A DNA stretch of 64,000 bases from Hydrogenophaga sp. (GTDB taxonomy: Bacteria > Pseudomonadota > Gammaproteobacteria > Burkholderiales > Burkholderiaceae_C): positions 1-64,000 of the forward strand of contig JAURYH010000002.1 of the NCBI GenBank assembly GCA_030653975.1, written 5' to 3'. The position numbers and the translations under genes are program-made. Numbering within the stretch: position 1 is the stretch's first letter; every line of letters starts with the position of its first letter. The notes beneath the pieces were generated by a model. That model did no database searches. It saw nothing but the letters and a program-made list of their open reading frames with translations, and was not told where the DNA came from. This document shows positions 55,405-63,290 of this stretch, one piece after another.

Positions 55405-55863
55405 TCACTGCGGGACGAGGTTCATTGCGAGTGCAGCCAGCAGCAGGGTAACTGCCACTAGTACGACGAGTGATGCCCACTCGCGAGCGGTGAAATCGCG
55501 AAACTGAGGCTTAAAGGGATTCAGGATGCTCCAGTACGACCGACCCATTCGCTTGGTGTGCCGGTACATCAGTACGTTACCACCAATTAGCCAGAGGCAT
55601 CCGGCTGCAGACAAGAGAAGAACCTGTATCCAAGATAGCTGTGGGACCGATAGGTTGGCGGGCGGCTCATCCTTGAGCGGTGCACTGAAGTCAACGAATC
55701 CAGCCAAATGCCCTAGACCAAAGACTACAACGATGGGCAGTACGAAGATCGCCACATTCACGAGATAGAACCGTTGCGACTTTGCGGCGAGCATCCTGAG
55801 CCATGCGATCGGTGCGATGATTATCGTGATGCAGAAGAGCGCGATGAACGCGATTTCGAGCAT
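55405..55863 (-). CDS. Cassette-borne integral membrane protein, unknown
   Basis: 152 residues with four hydrophobic segments (AFIALFCITIIIAPIAWL, FYLVNVAIFVLPIVVVFGLG, VLLLSAAGCLWLIGG, LVVLVAVTLLLAALAM). Between segments 3 and 4 lies RHTKRMGRSYWSILNPFKPQFRDFT, probably cytoplasmic. Follows the second attC-like site on the minus strand and lies 21 bases before the HEPN-like gene, so both may share one cassette. No family recognised. Confidence 0.72.
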   Translation of the reverse strand: MLEIAFIALFCITIIIAPIAWLRMLAAKSQRFYLVNVAIFVLPIVVVFGLGHLAGFVDFSAPLKDEPPANLSVPQLSWIQVLLLSAAGCLWLIGGNVLMYRHTKRMGRSYWSILNPFKPQFRDFTAREWASLVVLVAVTLLLAALAMNLVPQ

Positions 55864-55888
55864 AGTGAAGGGACGGAGAGTCTATGAC

Positions 55889-55946
55889 GCCTAACGGTTG
55901 ATCTCAACCACGGCCGGCGGCCGTCGGTTGGAGCGAATAGTTAAAA
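55889..55946 (-). other. attC-like recombination site
   Basis: On the minus strand: TTTTAAC-tattcgctccaaccgacggccgc...gttgagatcaacc-GTTAGGC. The inner boxes CTCcAACC and GGTTGAG pair with one extra unpaired base on the upstream side, as in real attC sites, and the centre forms a GC hairpin (acggccgccggccgt). The right core GTTAGGC fits perfectly. Its position implies another cassette to the right, of which only a remnant is visible. Confidence 0.75.
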
Positions 55947-56143
55947 GGGGCTTTCGCAAATACCGACGGATCTTCTTTTGTAAGCACGGACACACACTCG
56001 GCGGATTCAAGTCTGAAGTGCAACGCTGGATACCCACAAGGGCAGTCGTTAAAAAAAGTCGCATGCCAACTCCGAAATGTGTTTTCAATCAACCAGTTGG
56101 CACAAGCTGGCGGGTTGTTGTGCAGATAAAACAGATCCGACAA
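55904..56143 (-). pseudogene. Possible cassette ORF or remnant ending in the attC site
   Basis: 79 codons from a TTG. The last dozen residues (SLQPTAAGRG) are encoded by the attC arm, a common feature of cassette ORFs. Residues such as PACANWLIENTF are not recognised, there is no good ribosome site, and the start is uncertain. More likely a degenerate or fragmentary cassette gene than a functional one. Confidence 0.35.
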
Positions 56144-56365
56144 ACCTGACCAAGCTCGAGATGCATTACCGAGTTGGCTGGTCAGGCCTGCGAGCCGCTT
56201 ACCAGTCTACTCGGGCATGCACTTTCGACTCGGCAGAACCTGCCGACCAATGCAGCCGCAATGACAGCTTTGCGACACTTTGTCAGATGCCTGCAACGGG
56301 TCGAGAACACCAGTTCGCAAAAGGGGGCTGCGGACGTTCAAGATGAAGTTCCGTACGGGCAGGCA
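56144..56365. other. Non-coding right flank of the cassette region
   Basis: About 220 bases of mixed composition with no supported gene; plus-strand ORFs across it lack any family features. No integrase gene or attI site could be recognised here. Confidence 0.4.
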
Positions 56366-56427
56366 TTGCCCCCACCCTCCTTCGACAGGCTCAGGACAGG
56401 CCAAGCCTCCCCCAGCGGGGGAGGGAG
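56366..56427. repeat. REP unit interrupted by a second repeat
   Basis: The reverse complement of the 54533-54569 unit is present (gcccccaccc...cctcccccagcgggggagggag), but ccttcgacaggctcaggacagg and a few more bases separate its two halves. The inserted piece resembles the widespread cttcgacaggctcag-type short repeat of beta-proteobacteria, so this looks like one repeat nested in another. Confidence 0.7.
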
Positions 56428-56485
56428 CGAAGGCACGGCCCACCCGCAGGGGGTGAGATGCCCCAATCCAGGGGCGACAAGGGTC

Positions 56486-56570
56486 CGGCTCCGCCGGCCC
56501 GAGCCACCGTCCCCCTCCAAGCCGAAGGCGCAAGAGAGGGGGAAGCAGCGTCAGCGGCGCAGGGGGTGCA
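56486..56570. repeat. GC-rich repeat mosaic at the end of vanB
   Basis: ccggctccgccgg palindrome, then ccccctccaagccgaaggcg...gagaggggg and gtcagcggcgcagggggtg, directly after the vanB stop. The parts resemble the liv-set elements. Possibly the transcript end of the vanAB-like operon. Confidence 0.5.
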
Positions 56571-56574
56571 TTCT

Positions 56575-57546
56575 TTACAAATCGAGCACCAGGCGCGGGC
56601 TGCTCGCCCGCGAACAGCAGGGAAGGAACTGGTCGTTCGCGGCGCGTTCCTCGTCGGTCAGGTACTGGTCGCGGTGGTCGGGCGTGCCGGCTTTCACGCG
56701 CGTGAGGCAGGTGCCACACACGCCCTGTTCGCACGACATGGGAATGTCCAGGCCGGATTCGAGCAGCGCGGCCAGCGCACTCTGGTCGGCGCGCACCGGG
56801 ATCACGCGGCCGCTGCTGGCGATCTCCAGTTCGAAGCTGCCGTCGTTGGCGTGGTCCACCGGCGCGCCGGCGAAGTACTCGCGGTGCAGGCGCTCTTCGG
56901 GCCAGCCCTGGGCACGGCCTATGTTCAGCACCGCGTCCATGAAGCCCTGCGGGCCACACACATAGAGGTGTGTGCCTTCGGGCGCGCGCTGCAGCGTGGC
57001 GGCGATGTCCAGCTTCTGCACCGCATCGCCGTCGTCGAAGTGGTGGTGGGTGTGGCGGGCGAACGCCGATGCCGCGACCCGCTCCAGGAACGGCGTGCGG
57101 TCGCGCGAGCGGATGCAGTGGTGCAGCTCGAAGCACTCGCCCTCGCTGCTCAGGCGCTCGGCCATGGCCAGCAGCGGCGTGATGCCGATGCCACCGGCCA
57201 GCAGCAGGTGGTGCGCCGCATCGGTGGCGAGCGGGAAGTGGTTTTTCGGCGCGCTGATGTGCAGGGTGGAGCCCTCGGCCACGGCTTCGTGCACCGCCAA
57301 CGAGCCGCCACGCGAGGCGGCGTCGCGCAGCACCGCGATCTGGTAGCGGCCGGTCTCGCCGGGCGGGTTACACAGCGAGTACTGGCGCACCAGGCCGTTG
57401 GGCAGGGCGACGTCGATGTGCGCACCGGCGCTGAAGGCGGGCAGGCTGTGGCCGGGTTCGGCCACCAGGTCGAGGCTGCAGATGTCCAGCGCTTCGGTGT
57501 GCTTGCGCGCAACGCGCACCAGCAAGGGGGTTTGGGGTTCGCTCAT
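56575..57546 (-). CDS. vanB: VanB-type oxidoreductase (FMN/NAD reductase with plant-type ferredoxin)
   Basis: 323 residues from ATG 57546. FMN-binding region with RQYSLCNPPGE (near 54), NAD part LLLAGGIGITPLLAMAE (near 118), and C-terminal [2Fe-2S] ferredoxin CEQGVCGTCLTRV plus LPCCSRA. Phthalate-dioxygenase-reductase family, which passes electrons from NAD(P)H to a Rieske oxygenase. Five bases after the oxygenase gene. Vanillate is the best-known substrate of such pairs; other methoxy-aromatics are possible. Confidence 0.88.
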   Translation of the reverse strand: MSEPQTPLLVRVARKHTEALDICSLDLVAEPGHSLPAFSAGAHIDVALPNGLVRQYSLCNPPGETGRYQIAVLRDAASRGGSLAVHEAVAEGSTLHISAPKNHFPLATDAAHHLLLAGGIGITPLLAMAERLSSEGECFELHHCIRSRDRTPFLERVAASAFARHTHHHFDDGDAVQKLDIAATLQRAPEGTHLYVCGPQGFMDAVLNIGRAQGWPEERLHREYFAGAPVDHANDGSFELEIASSGRVIPVRADQSALAALLESGLDIPMSCEQGVCGTCLTRVKAGTPDHRDQYLTDEERAANDQFLPCCSRASSPRLVLDL

Positions 57547-57551
57547 GGCGA

Positions 57552-58592
57552 TCAGGCGGTGGCAGCCTGTTCGGCCGCGAGCACGCGGTCGATCAGCTTG
57601 CGCGACTGCACGCCGCCGGTGTCGATGTTGAGCATGAGCAGCTTGCGCTCGGGGAAAGCGCTCAGGTTCTTCTGCTGGCGCTCCAGCATCTCCAGGTCTT
57701 CCGCAAAAATCTTGCCCTGGCCTTCGCGGATCTGCTCGGTGAGCGACGCATCCTGCGGCTTGAACTTGCGCGCCATGCCCCAGAAGTAGTGCATCGTGGT
57801 GTCGGTCTCGGGGGTGATGAAGTCCACCACCCAGCTGGCGGCTTTCACCGCGTCGGGCGCGGCGTGGCCGCCCTGCCCGGCCAGCGCCACGCCGACCTCG
57901 ATCATGATGTGGCTCGGCGGCGTGAAGTGGCAGATCTGCCAGCGGTCCACCGGCTGGTCGTCCGGCAGGCCATTCATGCGCAGCGCCATCTTCCAGAACG
58001 GCGGCGCCTCGATGCCGGCCATGTAGCGCTCGGTGATCACGTGCTCGCCGTCCACCCGCGTCTGGCACGGCACTTCGTCGATCTCCTTCTGGCCGATGCT
58101 GGTCGAGTGCACATAGGTCTCGTGCGTCAGGTCCATCAGGTTGTCGATCATGAGCCGGTAGTCGCAGGCGATGTGGTACAGGCCGCCGCCGTAGCCGAAG
58201 GCGGGGTTGTCCTGCCACTCGAACTTCGGCACCAGCGCGGTGTCGGCGAGCGCGGCGTCGCCCGGCCAGACCCAGACGAAACCGTGTGCCTCGTGCACCG
58301 GGAAGCTTTGAATGGCCGGAAACGCCCGCACGCGCTGGCACGGCATCGAGACGGTCCTGCCGTCGCAGCCCATGGCCAGGCCGTGGTAACCGCAGACCAG
58401 GGTGTCGCCTTCCACCTTGCCGAGCGACAGCGGCGCACCCCGGTGGGGGCAGAAATCGAGCACGGCGGCGACCTGGCCGGCGCTGTTGCGGAACAGGGCC
58501 ATGGGCTGCCTGCAGATGCGCCGGCCGAGCGGCCGGTCGGCGGGGATTTCTTCGCTGCGGGCAGCGACGTACCAGGTGTTGAGCGGGAACAT
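57552..58592 (-). CDS. vanA: VanA-type Rieske oxygenase (vanillate O-demethylase family)
   Basis: 346 residues from ATG 58592 (MFPLNTWYVAA), GGAG upstream. Rieske ligands CPHRGAPLS and CGYHG near residues 47-68; mononuclear iron ligands in NLMDLTHETYVHSTSIG near 155. Length and opening match VanA, which demethylates vanillate to protocatechuate with formaldehyde release. A palindromic operator 31 bases upstream of the start and a MarR gene just before it indicate regulated expression. Confidence 0.9.
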   Translation of the reverse strand: MFPLNTWYVAARSEEIPADRPLGRRICRQPMALFRNSAGQVAAVLDFCPHRGAPLSLGKVEGDTLVCGYHGLAMGCDGRTVSMPCQRVRAFPAIQSFPVHEAHGFVWVWPGDAALADTALVPKFEWQDNPAFGYGGGLYHIACDYRLMIDNLMDLTHETYVHSTSIGQKEIDEVPCQTRVDGEHVITERYMAGIEAPPFWKMALRMNGLPDDQPVDRWQICHFTPPSHIMIEVGVALAGQGGHAAPDAVKAASWVVDFITPETDTTMHYFWGMARKFKPQDASLTEQIREGQGKIFAEDLEMLERQQKNLSAFPERKLLMLNIDTGGVQSRKLIDRVLAAEQAATA

Positions 58593-58622
58593 GTGGCGTC
58601 TCCGGAGGTGTTGTGCCAACTT

Positions 58623-58640
58623 CATTCAGTATGCTGAATG
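58623..58640. promoter_or_regulatory. Palindromic operator upstream of vanA
   Basis: CATTCAG-tatg-CTGAATG, perfect 7-bp arms. It lies 31 bases before the vanA start and 41 bases after the MarR gene. Length and symmetry suit a MarR dimer, so the adjacent regulator is the likely ligand. Confidence 0.75.
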
Positions 58641-58680
58641 ACGCGGATTGTACGGACGCAGACGGATGGCGAACAGGGGT

Positions 58681-59178
58681 TCAGACCTCGGGTTTTCCCG
58701 GGTCCGGATCGCCGGTCGGTGGTGTGTTGAGGTGCACGAACTTGCGCAGCAGGCGCAGGAATTCGGCCTGCTCGGCGGGCGCCAGCGGCTGCAGCAGCTG
58801 GCGGTACATGGGCACCACGCGCGGCAGCATGTCGGCCAGCACGGCCTCGCCTTCGGGGGTGAGGCGCAGGGCGCGCTGACGCCGCGGCAGCAGCTCGCGC
58901 ACGATCCAGCCCTTGGCCTCCAGCCGGGTGGCGATGTCGGCGGTGGTGGAGGTGTCGAGCGCCACCTTGTCGGCCAGCGTCACCTGGTCGATGCCCGGTG
59001 CGTCCTGCAGGGCGCGCAGGATCGCGTACTGCACGGGCGTGATCTGGCGGCCGTGCGTTTCGTGGAAGGTGGAGACCGCGAGCTGGTGCGCGCGGCGGAT
59101 CAGGTGACCGGGCTCGGCCTGCAGGGCAATGACCCTGTCGGGCAGTGGGCTGGCGGCGGCCTGGGGAGTGGGTGTCAT
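58681..59178 (-). CDS. MarR-family regulator
   Basis: 165 residues. Helices around ITPVQYAILRALQDAPG, the recognition region VTLADKVALDTSTTADIATRLEAKG and wing LLPRRQRALRLTPEG are all typical. Same strand and just upstream of vanA, with the operator between them. Probably represses vanAB until an aromatic ligand binds. Confidence 0.92.
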   Translation of the reverse strand: MTPTPQAAASPLPDRVIALQAEPGHLIRRAHQLAVSTFHETHGRQITPVQYAILRALQDAPGIDQVTLADKVALDTSTTADIATRLEAKGWIVRELLPRRQRALRLTPEGEAVLADMLPRVVPMYRQLLQPLAPAEQAEFLRLLRKFVHLNTPPTGDPDPGKPEV

Positions 59179-59269
59179 GGTGGTGGCGTGCGGTGAGCGC
59201 CGACTATATGACAGGAGATCGGCACGGCAAGGCTTCGGAACGCCGTGATCGCGGGCATGGGAACGTCCT

Positions 59270-59689
59270 CTAGCGGTAGCTGGCCAGGTGGATGCTGGTC
59301 TCGGTGCCGCGGATGCCGCTGATCAGGCGCACGCGCTCCAGCACGTCGGACAGCTCCTTCATCGAGCCCACCTCCAGCTCGGCCAGCAGGTCCCAGCGGC
59401 CGTTGGTGTCGTGCAGCGCGGCCACGCCGGGCTCGCCGAGCAGGCTGGCGATCACCAGCCGGGTCTGGTTGCCCTCCACCTGCACGCTCATCCAGGCCTT
59501 GATGCGCTCGGGCTGCGATTCGGGCTTGAGGCGCACGGTGTAGCCCACGATCACCTGGGTGTCTTCCAGCTTGCGCAGCCGGTTGGTGACGGTGCCGCGC
59601 GAGACCTTGAGCTTGTGCGCGAGGTCGGCCACCGAGAGCCGGGCGTCCTGCCGCAGCAGGGCGATGAGTTGCTGGTCGAGCTGGTCCAT
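59270..59689 (-). CDS. Lrp/AsnC-family regulator
   Basis: 139 residues from ATG 59689 (MDQLDQQLIALL); ATG 59707 is an alternative. Recognition helix region LSVADLAHKLKVSRGTVTNRLRKLEDT, then a RAM domain (VEGNQTRLVIASLLGEPG). Divergent from ornithine cyclodeaminase, the usual arrangement for a local activator of that gene. Confidence 0.9.
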   Translation of the reverse strand: MDQLDQQLIALLRQDARLSVADLAHKLKVSRGTVTNRLRKLEDTQVIVGYTVRLKPESQPERIKAWMSVQVEGNQTRLVIASLLGEPGVAALHDTNGRWDLLAELEVGSMKELSDVLERVRLISGIRGTETSIHLASYR

Positions 59690-59842
59690 GGTCAAAACGC
59701 CATTCAAGATTGTCGAATTGACCGATTTTCTGCCATTTCTCTACTTTGTTGCCGATTTTCATTGTTGCACCGCGCCGGCAAACTCTTGGGACCGGATTGC
59801 GAACCCCTGTTCGCCCCGTTTTCCGCACCACAAGAGACGACC

Positions 59843-60961
59843 ATGAAACACACCGCCAAAGCCCAGTCACTCCAGTTGCTCCAGTTCCGCGACACCGGCA
59901 CCCTGTACCTGAGCGCCCCCGAAGCCGCCGAACTGATCCGCCGCCTCGGCCTGCCGCACTGCCTGACGCACATGGCTGAGCACATCCGCGCCGACTTCCT
60001 GCGCTGGGCCGATTTCGACAAGAGCGCGCGCGTGGCCGCGCACTCCAAAGACGGCGTGATCGAGCTCATGCCGGTGGCCGATGACCACCGCTACAGCTTC
60101 AAGTACGTCAACGGCCACCCGGGCAACACGCACTTCGGCCTGTCCACCGTGATGGCCTTCGGCGTGCTCGCCGACGTGGACACCGGCGCCCCGCTGTTCC
60201 TGAGCGAACTCACACTCACCACCGCGCTGCGCACCGCCGCCATGTCGGCCCTGGCCGCGAAAACCCTGGCCCGGCCCGACAGCCGCGTGATGGCGCTGAT
60301 CGGCAACGGCGCGCAGAGCGAGTTCCAGGCCATCGCCTTCCAGCACCTGGTCGGTATCGAAGAACTGCGCGTGTACGACGTGGACCCCACCGCCAGCGCC
60401 AAGCTGGTGGCCAACTTGCAAGGCAGCGGCCTGCAGATCACGGTGTGCCAGAGCACGGCCGAAGCCGTGCGCGGCGCCGACATCGTGACCACCGTCACCG
60501 CCGACAAGGCCATGGCCCTGATCCTCACGCCCGAGATGATTCAACCCGGCATGCACCTCAACGCCGTGGGCGGCGACTGCCCGGGCAAGACCGAGCTGCA
60601 CGGCGACATCCTCGAAGCGGCCAAGGTGTTTGTGGAATACGAGCCGCAATCGCGCATCGAAGGCGAGATCCAGCACCAGCCGGCCGACTTCGCCGTCACC
60701 GAACTCTGGCAGGTGCTGCGCGGCGAATCCGCCGGGCGCGACAACGCGCAGCAGGTCACCGTGTTCGACTCGGTGGGCTTTGCGCTGGAAGACTTCTCGG
60801 CCTTGCGCTTCATGATGGACAGCGCGGTCCGGCTGGGCATGGGCGAGCGCATCGCGCTGATCCCGCAGCTGGCCGACCCGAAGAATTTGTTTGGCCTGCT
60901 GGCCGCGCCCGCTTCGGTTTCGGAACGGCTGACGCAGATCGCCACCACCGCGCACGCCTGA
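59843..60961 (+). CDS. Ornithine cyclodeaminase
   Basis: 372 residues from ATG 59843; the track ORF begins far upstream in the Lrp gene. NAD-binding LIGNGAQSEFQAIAF near residue 152, substrate region HSKDGVIELMPVADDHRYSFKYVNGHP near 65, and LNAVGGDCPGKTEL. The length fits the longer OCD group that converts ornithine to proline and ammonia. Regulated by the divergent Lrp. Confidence 0.92.
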   Translation: MKHTAKAQSLQLLQFRDTGTLYLSAPEAAELIRRLGLPHCLTHMAEHIRADFLRWADFDKSARVAAHSKDGVIELMPVADDHRYSFKYVNGHPGNTHFGLSTVMAFGVLADVDTGAPLFLSELTLTTALRTAAMSALAAKTLARPDSRVMALIGNGAQSEFQAIAFQHLVGIEELRVYDVDPTASAKLVANLQGSGLQITVCQSTAEAVRGADIVTTVTADKAMALILTPEMIQPGMHLNAVGGDCPGKTELHGDILEAAKVFVEYEPQSRIEGEIQHQPADFAVTELWQVLRGESAGRDNAQQVTVFDSVGFALEDFSALRFMMDSAVRLGMGERIALIPQLADPKNLFGLLAAPASVSERLTQIATTAHA

Positions 60962-60981
60962 GCGGCGCGCGCCTCAGCGCC

Positions 60982-63273
60982 TCAGCGCGTCAGCGACATG
61001 AACAGCTGCGGCAGCCGCTCCGGCAGGCGCTGCACGTTTTCAATCACGGTATGGCGCCCGCCGAAGATGTCGCCCACGTAGGCGTCGGCCTTGGGGTCGA
61101 GGCTGATGCAGTGCGTGTAGATGCCGTCCTGACCGAGTTCGCGCACGGCTTCGCGCGCGTCTTCGATCAGGGTGCGTTCGTCGGGCGTGTCGATGTCGCT
61201 GGGCTGGCCGTCGGTGAGGATCAGCAGCAGCTTCTTGTCGGCCTGGCGTGCGCCCAGGTAGTGGCCGGCGTGGCGCAGGGCCGCGCCCATGCGCGTGGAC
61301 CAGCCCGCCTCGATGCCCGCCAGGCGACCTTTCACGTCTTCATCAAAGCCTTCGTCAAAACCCTTGATGTGCTGGTAGCGCACGTCGTGCCGGGTGTTGG
61401 AGTGAAAGCCCGCGATGGCGAAGGGATCGCCCAGCTGTTGAATGGCCCAGGCCAGCAGGGTCACGGCTTCGCGGCTCAGGTCGAGCACGGTCTGCTCACT
61501 GCCCGCCGCCGGTTCGTTGAGTGACTGCGACAGGTCGAGCAGCAGCAGCACCGCGATGTCGCGCCCGTCGGTGCGGTGGCTCATGTTGATGCGCGGGTCG
61601 GGCGCGGCGCCGCTCTTGAAATCGATCAGGGAGCGGATGGCCACGTCCAGATCGAGTTCGCTGCCCTCTTCCTGAAAACGGATGCGCACCTTGTCCTGCG
61701 GCTTGAGCAGATCGAGCAGGCGCTTGAGCTGCTTGGCCAGCGCCGCGTGGCGCGCGAGGATGCGGTGGATGTCGGCGGGGTTGCCGCTGGGTTGCAGGCG
61801 CTCGTAAAGGCTCACCCAGTCGGGCCGGTAAGTCTGGCTGGCCGGGTCCCACTCGGGGTAGTGGCGCGGCGGCAGGCCGGGCACGTCGGGCGGGGTCTCG
61901 CGCTGACGGTGGTCGTCAAAACTCTCTTCTTCGTCACCGGCCTCGATGTAGATCCACAGGTGGCGGTTGTCGTCGCGGTAGTCCACCTCGGTGTCGGTGA
62001 AAAACACGTTGGGCTGCTGGTCGCTCTGGCGGCGGATGCGCGCCACGCACGAGAGCGCGAGGCTGGCCATTTCTTTCGTGCTTGACTCGCCCGCGGCCAG
62101 CGCCTGGTGGAAGCGCTGGCGGAAATCGAGCAGGTCCGGATCGGTGTAGCCGTGTTGTGCGTCCAGCATGGCGCGCGAGAGCATGGCCAGGCGGTGGCGC
62201 AGGCACGAGTGTGTGGACGGGTCGCAGGCGCCCTCGGTCGGGCGCGGGTGCAGGCGCAGCAGCGTGCGCGCCAAGCCGGGGTATTCGCGCAGCAGCAGGG
62301 TGTCGATGCGCGCGTCTTCAAACATCTCGACCGCGAGGCGCTGGAACGGGCTCCAGTTGTCGGCCACCTGCGGCTGGCTCCAGCGGCGGTGGCCGGCCAT
62401 GTGGGCGAGCGCGGCGCGGTAGCGGTCGATGCCACGCACGCCAGCGCGGTCTTCGTACACGTCGGGCAGGCGGATGCCCAGATCGTCGAAATACGGCTGG
62501 CTGTTGCGGAGATCGTTGGGCGAGGCGCTGTCGTCGCCCAGCTGGGCCGTGGCGTAGGGCACGAGCAGCGCTTCTTCCTGCCACAGGGCCTGCAGATACA
62601 GGTCGAGCACGCGGGTGTGATCGGCCAGCAGGGTGCCGCGGCGCTCGCGCTGCAGCACGGCCTTGGCGTCGGCGCTGCGCAGGCCGAAGTAGTCGCGCTG
62701 GTGCTCGGGGTGGTGGTGGTAGTTGCGCACGCCGTATTCAACCCAGCGCTTGAGCCCGCCCACGCTGAGCAGGCCCAGCAGTTGCGGCGCGCGCTCGAAG
62801 AACAGCGGCAGCCCCGGGCTGGCGAAGGTCTTGTGGTGGCCGTGGATGGAGCCGGTGGTGCGATCCATGAAGTCGAGCGAGAGGCTGAGGTAACGCTGGA
62901 ACGGTTCGCGCGACGGCAGGCGCCGCGCGACGGCCGCCAGGCTCTGCAGAAAGGGCGCGATGGCCTTGCCGTTGGGGGACTTGTAGAGCGTGTGGATGGT
63001 GGCCGCGATGGCGGGCAACGCGTCTTCTCCCAGCGAGCGCGCAATCTGCGGCCACTCGGCCAGAAAGATCAGCATCGGCTCGACACCGCGGCCGAGTTTG
63101 CCGAGGATGCGTGCGTAGTCGATAAAGGCAACAAGTCCCTCGGGCGAGAGCACGCGCACCGCTTCACCCAGACAGCTTTCAAACACGGGGTCCACTTCGG
63201 GGAAGCGGGTGTCGAGCCGGGCGCGCCAGGCCTGCAGCTGGTCGGCAGCCGTGTCGCTGGCGGCGGTGGTCAT
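60982..63273 (-). CDS. cbbO: Rubisco activase subunit CbbO (VWA protein)
   Basis: 763 residues from ATG 63273 with AGGAG; the track TTG start is seven codons earlier. The C-terminal von Willebrand A domain has MIDAS motif LLDLSQSLNEP near residue 560, then ILTDGQPSDIDTPDE. The long helical N-terminal part is typical of CbbO/NorD. The MoxR-type partner directly upstream resembles CbbQ rather than NorQ, so CbbO is preferred over NorD. With CbbQ it removes inhibitory sugar phosphates from Rubisco. Confidence 0.82.
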   Translation of the reverse strand: MTTAASDTAADQLQAWRARLDTRFPEVDPVFESCLGEAVRVLSPEGLVAFIDYARILGKLGRGVEPMLIFLAEWPQIARSLGEDALPAIAATIHTLYKSPNGKAIAPFLQSLAAVARRLPSREPFQRYLSLSLDFMDRTTGSIHGHHKTFASPGLPLFFERAPQLLGLLSVGGLKRWVEYGVRNYHHHPEHQRDYFGLRSADAKAVLQRERRGTLLADHTRVLDLYLQALWQEEALLVPYATAQLGDDSASPNDLRNSQPYFDDLGIRLPDVYEDRAGVRGIDRYRAALAHMAGHRRWSQPQVADNWSPFQRLAVEMFEDARIDTLLLREYPGLARTLLRLHPRPTEGACDPSTHSCLRHRLAMLSRAMLDAQHGYTDPDLLDFRQRFHQALAAGESSTKEMASLALSCVARIRRQSDQQPNVFFTDTEVDYRDDNRHLWIYIEAGDEEESFDDHRQRETPPDVPGLPPRHYPEWDPASQTYRPDWVSLYERLQPSGNPADIHRILARHAALAKQLKRLLDLLKPQDKVRIRFQEEGSELDLDVAIRSLIDFKSGAAPDPRINMSHRTDGRDIAVLLLLDLSQSLNEPAAGSEQTVLDLSREAVTLLAWAIQQLGDPFAIAGFHSNTRHDVRYQHIKGFDEGFDEDVKGRLAGIEAGWSTRMGAALRHAGHYLGARQADKKLLLILTDGQPSDIDTPDERTLIEDAREAVRELGQDGIYTHCISLDPKADAYVGDIFGGRHTVIENVQRLPERLPQLFMSLTR

Positions 63274-63290
63274 GCCGGTCTCCTGGGGGC

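Noticed and set aside
56174-56965. 263-codon plus-strand ORF across the REP mosaic and vanB end
   Set aside because: Runs through repeats and antisense to vanB; no domain features.
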